Source: Berberis thunbergii
Lineage: Eukaryota > Streptophyta > Magnoliopsida > Ranunculales > Berberidaceae
Direction: 5' to 3'
Assembly: GCA_003290165.1 (NCBI GenBank)
Contig: QNQO01007586.1
Coordinates: 1 to 64,000, forward strand
DNA: 64,000 nucleotides
Below, piece after piece: positions 11,441 to 23,579 of the stretch. The notes under the pieces are model-generated. The model saw only the letters and a list, made by a program, of their open reading frames with translations, did not search any database and was not told the DNA's origin. The translations under genes were made by a program, and so were the position numbers. How positions within the stretch are numbered: position 1 is the stretch's first letter; the number at the start of each line of letters is the position of its first letter.

Positions 11441-11940
11441 CTCTGATATCTTGTTTGAAAACTTTGCTAGTTGCTGGCGTAATGGATCGTCTTTCATTTC
11501 CCTTCTTTCAAGTTCTATCCGCAAACCTAGCACATACTCCTTTACTATAATAATCAATTCCTTGACTTTATCAACCTCCCTCAACGTCTCAACAAGAATA
11601 AGTGGTATAGTAAGCAAACTACTTAGAAACAGTCGTACAATCTCCATGAACTTCCCATTAGTAGTGGCTCTGTAATCATCCTTCAGCCTTTCTTCCAACT
11701 GGGAGAAGTTGTACACAAGTGCTAGTGGCCCCCTCACATCCGGGCTCGCCGACGCACTCCACCGCAAATGAAATCACTAGAGAGGGGGAAAATGCGCGTA
11801 TGTAAGAATGAGGTCCATTGTGCAGATCAAGAAGCATGGGCTTCAAAGGTGCAAAGTTTGTTATACCCAGTTGTTGGTTCAGCAGCCGCATTGCTATATC
11901 AAAATTACCAGCTGCTACATGCTCTACAGCAAGAGCTAAA
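11441..11940 (-). pseudogene. Captured coatomer alpha subunit (alpha-COP) fragment
   Basis: The minus strand from about 11940 encodes segments matching the plant alpha-COP C-terminal half: EHVAAGNFDIAMRLLN, QLGITNFAPLKPM, VYNFSQLEERLK, KFMEIVRLFLS, VKELIIIVKEYVLGL and ELERREMKDDP. It then switches to the retroelement's own tail (SEDLPPGQPLEDSVEAVVNS). Two frames are needed, so it is broken. Alpha-COP is a COPI vesicle coat subunit; this roughly 165-residue piece cannot replace it. It appears without introns and sits between gag and the 3' LTR. The same region, more decayed, is in the 38.1-kb element, so capture predates amplification of this subfamily. Confidence 0.85.
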
Positions 11941-11948
11941 TTTTCGAT

Positions 11949-12980
11949 CTAGATCTGGCTTACAGGTATGCCTTGAGTCGGGGTGACAAATGCTGAAGAA
12001 CGGGTATTCATAGTAGCCCTTGGTGTATCAACTTCTGGTGGCAGCTCCAAGTCTTCAAGGTCCAAACCTCCTTCCCCATTAGTTCTTTCGCGAACTTCAC
12101 CATCTTCAGTAACAACTCCAACAACCCCATTTTGCAAATCATCTACATCAACGATATCCAACTCTTCATCAGTGTCATACACAAGCTCTCCAAGCTCTTC
12201 CATTTTGTCTACCACGACTTCCTCAATCAGGAGATTGTTACCCTTCTGAATAGCAGGCTTCCTGTACTCAGTCGCTCTATGTCCCTGTTCACCACATCTA
12301 AAACATCTAATTTTTGAAATAGAATTACCCTGTGGTGGTTGCTGGGTAGGACAAAATTCTTAAGGGCGAATTGGCCAACCTCTTTGATCACTGCTGATTA
12401 TTGGCCTCCTGCTCTGTTGTTTTCCACAGCAAGTGCATGTTGGTATGATTCAGAAACGGTCCTCAACGAGTGAAGTCACTAAAATAAGGGTTGAGTGTAG
12501 CCGAAAGGAAGGAAGTAACCTTTCATCTTCTTCCAATCAGTGATCTTGGCCTTGCCCTGCCTGTCTCGTCCTCGCTTCAACTGCTCCCACCATGCAGATG
12601 CTCTGCCTTTGAGTTTGATGGCGACCATATTCACCCTGACACGATATGGGTTTTTCTTATACTAAAAAAAACGCTATACTTTTTACAACCAATCGATGAA
12701 TCCTTCGGCATGTAATGTACCAGAGAACTCGGGCAGATCCACTCGGAATGCGAGGTATCCATGATGATCCTCCCGACCACGGTGCTCCCAGAGTCGAGCA
12801 CGATTGTGATACAGTTTTTTGAAACTGGAATCAGAATCGTGATCGTCCGTTTCATGATTACCGAAATCCTGCGCCGTTAGACACCGGGTTAACTCTGCAA
12901 CTTGCCTCTGTAAATCCTCAATCATCACATCCTAAACGTTACGATCATGGTTTGGAGCTTCCTCGTCGGAACCTGCCCTC
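11949..12980 (-). pseudogene. Gag-like region, first tandem copy
   Basis: Minus-strand 12928-12683 gives MMIEDLQRQVAELTR, then YLAFRVDLPEFSGTL and EGFIDWL, a classic Ty3/gypsy gag N-terminal segment. The zinc knuckle at 12305-12264 reads CFRCGEQGHRATEY: the last Cys of CX2CX4HX4C is Tyr, so zinc binding is probably lost. The acidic tail spans 12215-11949. Several frame breaks and a stop just before the first Met block exist. Confidence 0.85.
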
Positions 12981-13036
12981 GACGACTACCAGTAATAAAA
13001 ACTGATGAAAGTTCCCCCCAAAAAGATGTTGAAGCT

Positions 13037-13046
13037 CGATACCAAC
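13037..13046 (-). other. Putative primer-binding site
   Basis: The minus strand just inside the LTR reads TTGGTATCGAGC, as at the other LTR of this tandem element. Confidence 0.6.
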
Positions 13047-13467
13047 TGACGCCGGGCATAATCACGATTATCCTGCAAGCTAGTTCTAACAGACATTTCA
13101 CAAGGAAGAACACAAGAAGATTACCCAACACACAGATGAATAACTCTAATGTTCAATTAACTTATTCAAATCAAAGGTCTACTACAATATTGAGGAAGAA
13201 CTCTATTTATAGTGCTTAAATTAATTGAATAATAAACAGCCTATTCTTAAAAGAAAAATTAGAATCAAATACTAAAATAACAAACAATCATTCCTAAAAG
13301 CGAAAGTTAAGCCTAATCCTAAAAGGAAACTGGAAAGACTCCTAATTAAATTGAAATATTACGAATAAGTTATTTAGTAAATAACTTTGAAAGCAAAATT
13401 CGGAACCCTAAAAACCCAAATTAAGAACCCTAAAAACTAAAATTAGGAACCCTAGAAACCCTCCTGC
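13047..13467 (-). repeat. LTR of gypsy-like element (right)
   Basis: About 421 bp, near-identical to 10932-11354. Its outer edge reads CCTCCTGC followed by G rather than A, a terminal change. It adjoins the FAR pseudogene's upstream DNA. Confidence 0.85.
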
Positions 13468-15005
13468 GACACTAAACTACTTTTAGCGATCATGATGAGC
13501 AGCGCTCCCTGCTAGTGCTAACAAAAACGAAGATGGATGTTTCATCTACTGTATGGATGTACCATCGCTTAGTCGGAAGACACTAATGGAGAAGGAAGAG
13601 GAGGTTGCTGCTGCTGCCAAGGACTTGTGTTATAAAGAAGAAATTGGCATTGTAAAATTTCTAAGAGGGAAGGTCTTGCTAGTAACTGGATCGACGGGCT
13701 TCTTAGCCAAAGGTAAGTTGTTCACTAGAACATCCCCCGGGAAGGGAGTTACGCAGACTGCGACAAGTATTTGCAATAACATATTTTAAAAATTCCACAG
13801 GTTGTGAACAAATTTATTACTATACTGATTATTTTGTTTTGTTTGTGAATTTACAATTTTCATTCAGAAGATAATAAGCACTGTACTTGATGTGAGCGAG
13901 ATATATATATTGATAAAGGTCAAAAGCAAAGAAGCAACTGTGGAATGAGTGAAGAGTGAAGTAGGTATTTTTATTAATGAATTAATTGTTTAATCAATAC
14001 TAGTCAACTTCTACTTTGGTCTTAATCATAAAATGTTGGAATATTAAACCCACTTTCGCCTCCACTCTAGCTTTATTTGATATATGACTAAATTTGCTCT
14101 CTCTCCAAGTTTAGAGAGTTGCAATTTATCATAGAAGTACCATATCTGTGTGTTTAGATGTGATGTCAACATCACCCATTTGGAATTTTGCTAATTAATA
14201 TTAATTAACTTTTATTATGCATGCTTAATCTGATTATAAATACAAAACTCTTCCAGTGTTTGCAACAAATGCATGGCAAATCCTTTAAGACATTCTTGTT
14301 CAGCAAGCTGGAACCTGTGGTAGGAAATGTTAGTAAGGCTAATCTGGGAATAGAAGTGGGCGTAGCTGATCAAATTATAAATCAAATCGATGTTATTGTT
14401 CATTCCGCAGGCAATACAACCTTTGATTAAAGGTACAAATGTTTAGATATTATATGGTTTTGTTGTATATTAACCAGTTAAACAATTGTAAGTTGAGAAA
14501 TCATTTCCAACAATTAGATTACAAAATTTCGGGTATGATGTAGCTCTTGATACAAACACAAAAGGACCACACAGACTTATACAATTTGCAAAGAGGTGCT
14601 GGAATCTCAAGCCCGTATTGGTTGACCAGCTTCTTATTGGTTGTTTTATATTATTATAGTTAATTTCTAGCAAATCTTTTATTTTTACAGACTAAACTAC
14701 AAACAGGGTTGTGATTATATCTAAAATAGGATTAAGACTTAAATCAGTTTAATGAAATAATAGGCAAAAATCTTCGGTACATCAAAAATAAAATCAGAAT
14801 CATTGTTTATAATAGAAAAGAATATTTGATTTGCAGTTGCCTTATATATTTATTTATTTATTGTGTATTGAATTTATAGAAAACTGATTTGTGAATCCCT
14901 TCTCTTTTTTTTTTTTTTTTTTTTTTAATATTAATTTCTTAGAGATAAATCTTTCTTCTTGTTGGACACCTTGTGGTGCAGCATATGCAAATGGTGAAAG
15001 ACAAA

Positions 15006-15315
15006 CACTACACCATATTGGCATTTTTGAAACAACCCTCGAAACAGTATAACTTTTGAAGTGTAACAATTCATCCAACAACTTTACACATTTTCACAAA
15101 CAAAATGATACAATAATAGTATCACCACGAAGAGTATAGTTATAAAAGTTATACTATTCATGGTGATTCAACTTATTGTATCATTTTTTTTGTGTTACTG
15201 TTTTTCATTTTTTGACTAAATTTAGTTTTGATTTGAAATTGTTTGGTGGACTGTAACATCTCAAAAGTCATATTGTTTTGAGAGTTTTTAAAAAAAGTTT
15301 CAATTTGGTGTAGTG
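15006..15315. mobile_element. CACTA-type MITE inside FAR exon
   Basis: Starts CACTACACC and ends GGTGTAGTG, 310 bp, with flanks AAA and AAG (imperfect 3-bp TSD). The interior contains nested inverted repeats (GATACAATAA...TTATTGTATC around 15107-15182). It splits the FAR coding sequence between AYANGERQ and the following MKKPFC segment. Full and partial relatives are at 34510-34818 and 16100-16305. Confidence 0.85.
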
Positions 15316-16099
15316 AAGGTATAATCATGAAGAAGCCATTTTGCATTGGAGATAGCATTGAAATAGAGACCGCTGTTAGTGAATGCCCAAAGAGATCCTT
15401 CCCACTCCATGATGTGGAATCTGAAATCAAGATGGTCATGGATGCGAGGGATGCTTCTCAGGATATCATTGTTGCTCAAAAGATGAAAGAAATGGGTCAA
15501 GAGAGGTAGTTACCTTCTCTCACTCTTTTTTATTTTTTATTTATTTTTTATTTTTATGGTAGAGCGTCTTCGAAGGACGAAACCCTCTAAATATTAGTGT
15601 AGGTCACTTTGTGCGGTGAGCACACAATATTCTTTAGCAATGTTAAAGAATAGTTCGCTCTGTGCTAACTCTGCGACCATAGATCAGTTAATCTTCCCTT
15701 AACCCTTCATCTTCTCTTTAATTTCCTACCAGTGAGGACAGGTAGCCTCTCTTTTAAGGTTTCTGATTTATAACTAAAGAGATAGGGGTCCACTACTCAT
15801 ATAATTTTCATTATAGGATAAAGTAGTTTAGTAGTTGGCCATGCATCTGATTCTGGCTGGGCAAAATTAAATCCGAATGTCATTGAAAAATTTACGGCTT
15901 GGCATGTGATTTTCCTTCCATAAGAACTGAATGGATGCGGTCTTCAGACTTGCACATAATTTTGGAACTGAAATACCTGACTCAGTTCTTACAGTTTTAG
16001 GATGATCACTTGTGTCGTGCATCTGCTCGTTCGCTTTCTTCGTCGAGGTTAATTTATTGTTTACAACATTAAAATTACTGACTTTAAATATCAGAGGTT

Positions 16100-16305
16100 T
16101 AATAATTGTATCACCCTGAAGAGTATGGTTATAAAAGTGATACTATTCATGGTGATCCAACTTACTGTATCATTTTTTTTTCTGTTACTGTTTTTTCATT
16201 TTTTGACTAAATTTAGTTTTGACTTGAAATTATTTGGTGGAATGTAACATCTCAAAAGTGATATTGTTTTGAGAGTTGTTACAAAAGTGCCAATTTGGTG
16301 TAGTG
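16100..16305. mobile_element. Truncated copy of the CACTA-type MITE
   Basis: Matches the right two-thirds of the 310-bp MITE and ends GGTGTAGTG at 16305; the left terminus is gone. It lies in a FAR intron. The same MITE, complete, precedes the duplicated FAR piece at 34819. Confidence 0.8.
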
Positions 16306-17674
16306 ACAACATTTAATTCATTGGTAAAGTATCCACAAAAGAGTGTTTAATCGTTGATCTAAAGTATTCCCATCTTTTGCTAATTCTTAGTTAGTTGAGC
16401 TGGTAAAACTTGTCGGATGGTCTAAACAAACTAATCTAAAATATGATTTTGACAGAGAAAGAATGTATGGGTGGCAAGATGCATATGTGTTCACAAAAGC
16501 TATGGGTGAGATGATGATTGAAAGAACAAGAGGGCATATACCAGTAGTCATCATACGTCCAAGTGTCATAGAGAGTACGTACAGAGATCCTATCCCAGGA
16601 TGGATAGAAGGAATCAGGTAGGTTATATTTTTTTTATTATTTATTTTTTTTACCTTGTGTTAATTTGATTTCATATGGTTAATATCTTTATTTTGCTTCA
16701 AATATTTGCATTACTTATTAGGGTGTTGGATCCATTATTCTTATTATATGGGAAAGGTGAGCAGACTGCGTTTCCAGCCAACCCTAAAGGAGTCATTGAC
16801 ATCGTAAGTAACAAATTTAAGGCACCTGATTCCAACCATTTTTATTTTGTAAAAGTTATTATATATATCAACATCATCAAGTCCATTCCTAATACTTTCG
16901 GAGATAGCGAAAGTTACCATATATATATATATATGCTTGCTAAATTATTTGTTGACATGGATGAGAATATATGTAGGTCCCAGCTGACATGGTGGTAAAT
17001 GCAATGTTGGCTGCTATAGCAAAGCATGGAAGCATAGATAGATCTGCAAGCATAGATATCTACCATGTAGCTTCATCAATTGCAAACCCAATAATGTTTG
17101 AAGACTTATTCTAGTATTGTTTTGAATATTTCAACTCATGTCCTTACCTAGACTCCAAAAGGAAACCAATCCATGTTGATAGCATGAAGCTTTACCATTC
17201 TCTGGATGACTTTCACTCCCACATTTTGACAGAAGCTCTTCAACAAAGTAGTTATCAGGACCATGCACATTGCCCCTTCTTCTTCGTCTTTTAATTCTAC
17301 TTCTCCTTAGTCTTCACAAGTAGGATCAGGGAAGTTATCACGTATAGTGAAAAAGTTAATGGACATGGTCAAGCAATTGGCCATATGTATCAACCCAATA
17401 CTTTCTATGGAGTAAGGTACACAAAATTTATAGTTCAATTAATACTTTATAAAGCCTATTTTTTTATAATTCCTACTTGAATGACTATGAAGATTTTTAA
17501 ATAAATGGTTGCATGTTTGATAACACCAACACATGGAAGTTGATGGTACAACTGTCCAAAGAGGAGAGTGGAAGCTTTGGATTTGATGTAGGGAGCATCG
17601 ATTGGAGGGATTACATACGAAATGTCCACATCCCTGGTTTACTTAAAAACGTCCTAAAGGGTAGAGGAATGTGA

Positions 17675-18400
17675 TCGACTATAGATTGATTTTTATACAG
17701 ACAGTGATTATAAGTTTTATATATTTAGTGCACACAACATGTGTGATCGAGTGTGCACGGATTGGTTTATGTTCTTTGTTGTATTAGTGGCATAAAAGTT
17801 GTAGCATTTTAAGATATTACTTACCATAGTATTAGACAAAAATTATGCATTTGTAATAAGGTGTAGGATACATAGATACAATACATATATAATTGTTTTT
17901 GTGTATGAGTTCTTCAATGTCAAGTATTGTCTTTAGGTGTGTAGTTCAGTTCCAATAATACGAGTTCCCCACATTTTCTTTCGTATTCTTTGAATGGTGT
18001 AACAATGAGTTGCATTCAGAATTCTTTGTCTGCCATTTAAATCAAAGAAACGATTGCATTTTTTACTTTACTTTTGGGAAGAAGGCTTATAGATGGTTTT
18101 AGCCTTTTAGGTCTTGTGTTGGAGTTTGCTCCTTTAACTGCATCTCCATTTGATGCTTAAACTAATCAAAAATCTTCGCGTTGTTGTTTTTTGTAATAGA
18201 TCAGTGACCCATTTTGTTTGTTTATTTGTTATCTAAAACAGATTGGTGTATAACTTATTTGTTTCATGCTCAAAGGCCAGGCTATCCCCGTAAGTTTTTT
18301 TCTTTTTAAAAGCCAAACTTGCATTAACTACACAAAAGCATGGGAATAGTATCACTATTTTCCAGCCTTGGCCAAATCACGGGCCTGATAGTTGAAGAGT
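17675..18400. other. Spacer downstream of FAR pseudogene
   Basis: AT-rich; probably the former 3' UTR and flank of FAR (a TTGTAATAAGG stretch near 17850), followed by unassigned DNA. No gene is seen. Confidence 0.4.
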
Positions 18401-18661
18401 CTTGGGACTTAGTAAACAAACTGCTCTGCTAGGGTTAGGAAAAATAAAAGATGGGTCTTTCACAAAAATAAAAGGTCAAGTAGAGTTTCAATAAAATACG
18501 AGTCTTTCACAAAAACTACTCTACTAGGGTTAGGAAGAATAACACCACCGCCACCAAGCCTTGGTCGTCACCACGACTAGCCGCCGTCCTCTCGCCTGGT
18601 TGATGTCCAGTCAACTTGGCTGTCGCGTTGCGGGCCTGGTTAGGCCGGGGTCTAGCTTGGT

Positions 18662-20607
18662 ATGTCGGCACCTCTAGCCGCCACTATATCCTCTCCCCCA
18701 ATGGGGAGTAGGAGACCTATGGAAAAGGCTACTAAGCCATCTTTCGGCCAAATCCTTGGAAAATTCTTGTTGATGAAATAAAGGAAACACATGTTGAAGG
18801 AACTAGATTTCGGAAAGTTATATCGGCCATTGGGATTACGACATCTGACGAAGTACGTGGGGAAGCGTTCATGGAAAACACGTGATAGTATTAAAGTTCT
18901 TTAGCTACAGGCCAACTTTGGAAGATATTCGAGATTCGATCCATAGAACATGGGGTATTCTATGAGATTTCTCGCTAGGATTGCTCGATCAACTTCACGT
19001 TTTTGTCCGACTTCAATTTGAGGCGGAAGCAAAGAAAATTCTATCGAGGGATTCTTTCTTGATTCAGGGAGTTTGATTCAAAGCTTTCCGTTGGCATGAT
19101 GGTTTCAGTCTGAAAGCAGATATGATATCGGTTCCTTTATGGGTAGAGTTGCCGAACTTACCTTTACATTTATTTCATCCACCTCTTTTGAAAGCAATTG
19201 TGAACTCTTTTGGTGGTATTTTGTGCATGGATGACCATACTCGTTGTTTATCATGTCCGGGTGCTGTCCATGTTTTCGTGGAGATGTCCTTGGCGAAAAA
19301 ACTCCCTAATAGAATTTGGATTGACATGGCTAACAATAAGGGCTTCTGGCAAAATATAAAATACTCAGGTTTCAAATATTGGGATTACTATTTAAGGCAT
19401 CAGGAGGAAGTTTGCAGAATAAAGTTAGGTTATAAGGGCAATGTGAAAACATCCCATTTGGCAAAAGAAGAATTGAAAAGCCAAAGGCGAAAGCTAAACC
19501 CATTAAGCAACAATATGTTCCAGTGGCCAACAAAACTAAAGATACAAAACAGAAGTTGGTGCGAGTGGTGCAAAGAATAATCAAGGAGAGGAAATCAAGG
19601 AGGGAGTCGGTGTTGAGAAGCCAATGGGCAAAGATCCGGTGAATTTAGTTTTGACAAACAAATATGGGGCACTAACAAAGAACATAGTTGAAGATGAGAA
19701 TAATAAAATAAATAATCCATCGGCTAGTAAGGAGAAGATTCATGCCAGCGACATGGTCGTCCAAAAAACAACGGAGGAAGATCTTCTTGAGGCAGGGTAC
19801 ACATCCATTGAGATTGGAAAAGTGATTGGGAAGCAAGGGGAAACAAGTAAATATGAGGTTTTAGGCATGCCAGGGACAACGAGTTCTCATTTTGAAGATG
19901 TACGTAAAAACAATAACAGTAGCCAGTTTAAGATCTTACAAAGAGAGGCAACACGAATTGATGAAAGGGCCAAGAAGGGTGACGAAACAGGGCTTATATA
20001 TGCTGAGTCAGTGAAGCACATTGGTGCTTGTCCAGAGCGTCATCATCCTGCTATAATGCATCACGATGTCGAGCATAACTCTGCCACGGAAACACGGGAT
20101 TAGCTCAAAACAGAGCATGTGCATGTTGTTTCACCCAAAATAGAGACCTCGTGCTCTGTTTCAGTCATGGTGCAGTACGCTATAGTGATCAGTTCGACCC
20201 AGTTTGTAGGCGGTGAAATAGGGATGTCTATCCCAAAGAAATATGAGATCAGTGGGCATGTTTCTCTACAAAAGATTGACATGGTTTCAGGCAGTAGCAC
20301 AAGGCCAATGAAGGAACACGCAATGGATGATTTTACTCTAATGGGAATGGAAAGTCAAGCCCTCCTTGAGGGAGTTATGGCGGACGACCAATTAGAACCT
20401 GGGGACCGGGATCATATCGTCAGAGAACAATCAGTAGCGGAGGTTTCAGGTAACAAAGAGGATGTGAGTTTGTTACTTGATAAAGCTATGAATTTGTTTA
20501 AAAAAGGGCGCGCATTGCGGAAGAAGAAGAAAAAGAAAAAAGGAACATTAATACCTTTGAAAGCACCACAGAAGATAGTCACGAGACTGAGACATTTTTG
20601 GGGGTAG
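18662..20607 (+). pseudogene. LINE-C ORF1 (DUF4283-type gag-like protein)
   Basis: An ATG at 18662 opens a Pro/Ser-rich N-terminus. The DUF4283 core follows in several frames (about 18900-19340) with blocks such as SYRPTLEDIRDSI-like, LLDQLHVFVRLQFEAEA, FKAFRWHDGFS, VPLWVELPNLPLHLFHPP and FVEMSLAKKLPNRIWID. A long charged, Lys/Glu-rich tail follows (19624-20607, ending with a poly-Lys patch). A stop at 20101 and others break the frame. The DUF4283 blocks allow alignment to the LINE-D fragments near 35.3-35.6 kb and 38.8-38.9 kb. Confidence 0.82.
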
Positions 20608-20751
20608 GGCCGGAGTTGGTAGTTATCAAGGACTTGGAGTTGGGGGCGCAATCGGATGAAGAGCTTATAAAACAGAAAGTCAAATTGGCAGTGCCTCCAG
20701 GCATGCTTCGTAAGACTAATAAGGGTGCTTCTTTCTCCCGTTGTTAGGATA

Positions 20752-23559
20752 ATGGAAAAATTTATGTTTTGGAATGCTCGTGGGGTTGGTAATAGAGCCA
20801 CGAGAAAACGACTAAAAACCATGGTTTCGAAAAATAATGTGAGATTTCTTATGATAGCAGAACCTATGATTGACGTTAGTAGATACATGAAGATTGGCAA
20901 TAAACTCAAGCTAGCTGGTTTCATCTCGAATGACAGGGTCAGAGGAAAGATATGGAAATTTTGGGATGCCGTTTTAGATCTCTGGATTGTGGATATGTCG
21001 AATCAAATTATTCATTGTAAGGTAACAGATTCTTGACGAATTATTTAATGTGAGACTTTATCATGTGGAAGGATTATTTCGGAACCAGTTGAAATTCTTG
21101 ACGAAGCAAATGACTATTTACATAATCTTTTGTCATCCCAAGGTAATTGCGTGGTGGATACAAAATTGTTAGAGTGCATTCTGATGGCCATTAACTCTGC
21201 TAAGTGTGATGTCTTGGTTAAAAGGCCTTCCCTGGAGGAAGTTAAAGATGTCATTTTTTATATTTTCAAAAATAGTGCCCTTGAACCTGATGGATTTACA
21301 GCTGAATTTTTTCAAACATGCTGGGATTTATTGAATATTGATATATGGGAAGTTGTTATACAATTTATTGAGGGGGAGGCTCTCCCGGCTTCCTTTTCAA
21401 CAAATTTTATGGCTCTAATTCCAAAAAAAAAAGAATCCAGGTTCCTTTTATGACTTTTGCCCTATTAATCTTTGCAATGTGATTTATAAAGTTTTCAATA
21501 AAATTCTTTGCAATAGATTGGCATTGCCACAAATGATTTCTCTGGAGCAGTGGGCTTTTGTAATAGGAAGGATTATTGGTGAAAGTATTGGTCTAGCGCA
21601 GGAATTGATAAGGGATATCCATAAAAGATTTTTGGAGGCAACGTTCTATTGAAGATTGATATGGAGAAAGCCTATGATCGTCTTGAATGGAATTTTATGT
21701 TCACGATGCTCTAAAGATTTAGCTTCAATAGTAGATTCTGCCATATTATTTCCAAATGTATTACTTGTGGTTTTCCAGTTTTGATACAGGGAGCCTACAA
21801 ATGATTTTCAAATCTACCAGAGGATTAAGGCAAGGAGACATGCTTTCACCTTTATTATTCATCATTGCCTCTGAAGTTCTAAGTAATGGATTGCAAGTGG
21901 CTTCCAATAGAGGAAAAATAGGGTATTATTATACGGCTAGGGTTTGCAGATCAGTTTCACATCTTCTCTATGCAGACGATACTCTTATTTTTTTAAATGG
22001 TAGAAAATCATCAGTTCTGGGATGCATGGAATTTTTGAAAAGATATTGTAATGCTTCAGGCCAGAAAATGAATGAAGGAAAAAGCTCCTTTATGTTGGAG
22101 GATAATGCGGTAGTGGAAAGAATTGTGGCTTTGAAAAGGTTTACAAAATTCCAGTATAAAAGTTCTCCTTTGACATATTTGGGAGGCCCAGTTTTTCAAG
22201 GGAAAGTTAAGATCTCCTATTTTGAAGAATTAATTGCTAAAATTCAACGTCGTACTCAGGGATGGAAAACAAAATTGTTATCTCCGGGGGGAAGACTGAT
22301 CTTGATTAAACATGTACTTAGCTCGGTCCCAATTTACATTCTATGTGCCATGTGTGTGCCCAAGAAAGTTTTATCAATAATTAATGGCTTGCTAGCGGAA
22401 TTCTTTTGGGGCGATTATGAAGGCAGGTTGAAGAAAAAATGGGTGTCATGGGACAATATTTGTTTGCCACAGGCGGAAAAAGGTTTAGGTGTTTGAAATT
22501 TGACAGTTGTGATGAAGGCTTTTCGAGTTAAGGATCTTTAGAACCTAGTTAATTCGGACTCGTTATGGGCTTCTTTTATGAGGAACAAATACTGGTTGCT
22601 TAGAGTTTCGTTGAGTGGTCATGTTGTCAAATGTGGGGCATCACCGTTTTTCAAGAAGATCATGTTTGGTAAATCTGTGACATTGAGCAATTCGTTTTGG
22701 CGCATTGGCAAGGGCAATATTAGTTTTTACAAGGAAATATGGAATCGTGTGGCTTCCTTCATAAGGTAGGAGGACTTAGTTAGCTGTGGTATTTGGCCCA
22801 CGATTAGGGAAGTGATCTTGGGTAATTTTTAATTGACTAACCCAGTACTCAGGCAGTTGGTGCGTAGTGTTTTTGCAGATAGGTTGCATGGTAAGAAGTA
22901 TGACGAGGGTGGGTCTGTATGGGCTTTGAATTCGGATGGTCTTTTCACTATTTAGTAAGCGTATGAATTGTTACGAAATCATGGGGCGAAAAATGAGTTA
23001 AGTAAAAAGATATGGCAAAATATTATTTCTTCTAGAATATCGGTTTTTGCGTGGAAATTATTGCGTATAGGTGTGCTAGTGGATGGGGAGTTGCACAGAA
23101 GTGATTTTAGCTTAGCTTCGAGATGTAGGTGTTGCACTAATCCGAAGATGGAATCCTTGAATCATCTTTTTCTGGATGGTAAGTTGGTGGTAAAAGTGTG
23201 AAGTAATTTTGAAGGGATTTTTTACGTGCATATAAGGAAACCAGCAGAGATCTCTACAGTTTTATTGATATGGTTCAAAAGAGCTAAGATGAACTCGCAA
23301 ACAAGTTCGTTATACTTTTTTACTCCTATGTTTATTTTTTGGGAAATTTGGAAGCGAAGATGTAAGCGTGTCTATGAAGATGTTTTCCAAATTATGTTTT
23401 TGTGATTTTAAACATTAGGCGTAATTTAAGATTGGCAAACACTTTTATCATCCCGAAACAAATCAGTCGGAATAAGGCCCCATTAAGGGCTTTGGGGCTA
23501 CATGAGATCCCAGTTAGAAGGAAGGTTGTAAGAATTGTTTATTGGATCCCCCTCTTACA
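20752..23559 (+). pseudogene. LINE-C ORF2, endonuclease start to zinc-binding region
   Basis: ATG at 20752 begins with FMFWNARGVGNRATRKR, the endonuclease N-terminus, but only about 90 residues remain. From 21130 RT follows: LVKRPSLEEVKD, EPDGFTAEFF, then MEKAYDRLEW near 21660, LRQGDMLSPLLFI in 21756-22496, and LLYADDTLIF with an intact YADD at 21969-21980. The C-terminal WKTKLLSPGGRLILI and FFWGDYEG blocks follow, then zf-RVT in 22968-23201 (SRCRCC, ESLNHLFLDG). Frame breaks near 21450, 21650 and 21715 and the deletion of the nuclease make it non-functional, although the RT active-site motifs themselves look unaltered. Confidence 0.88.
23557..23559. repeat. TSD (ACA) left of the 23.6-kb CACTA
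   Basis: ACA immediately precedes CACTACACC and is repeated at 33991-33993 right after GGTGTAGTG. A 3-bp TSD is the rule for CACTA elements. Confidence 0.85.
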
Positions 23560-23579
23560 CACTACACCAAAAACCCCCA

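Larger units (their letters stand above)
9783..13467 (-). mobile_element. Tandem Ty3/gypsy-like LTR retroelement carrying alpha-COP
   Basis: From right to left the minus strand reads LTR (13467-13047), primer-binding-like site, gag with CCHC and acidic tail (about 12980-11949), alpha-COP fragment (about 11940-11441), a short conserved tail, a second LTR (11354-10932), then a second primer-binding-like site and gag (about 10860-9833). It ends abruptly near 9783, just where the alpha-COP segment would begin. Protease, RT and integrase are absent, so the element is non-autonomous. The tandem LTR-internal-LTR-internal order suggests recombination between copies or deletion of the third LTR. A relative with the same LTR and the same alpha-COP segment lies at 35641-38780. 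Confidence 0.88.
13553..17674 (+). pseudogene. Fatty acyl-CoA reductase (alcohol-forming) pseudogene
   Basis: Exon-like pieces in family order: 13553-13712 (LLVTGSTGFLAK, the NADPH-binding Rossmann motif), about 14257-14435 (LEPVVGNVSKANLGI, VHSAGNTTFD then a stop), about 14531-14619 (YDVALDTNTKGP), 14953-15509 interrupted by a MITE (AYANGERQ, MKKPFCIGDSI), 16456-16617 (WQDAYVFTKAMGEMM, containing the YxxxK catalytic pair), 16722-16803 (LLYGKGEQTAFPANPKG), 16977-about 17410 (VPADMVVNAMLAAIAKHG, with stops) and about 17517-17674 (SIDWRDYIRNVHIPG, terminal TGA). The enzyme family reduces long-chain acyl-CoA to fatty alcohols for wax and suberin. The second exon is missing, and stops plus a MITE break the frame. 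Splice sites are GT-AG where kept. Confidence 0.9.

Noticed and set aside
11324..11767. A single 147-residue novel protein
   Set aside because: The open frame is a fusion of a captured alpha-COP piece with the LTR element's tail and LTR edge, not an independent gene.
13553..17674. Functional fatty acyl-CoA reductase gene
   Set aside because: One exon is missing, several in-frame stops exist and a MITE splits a coding exon.
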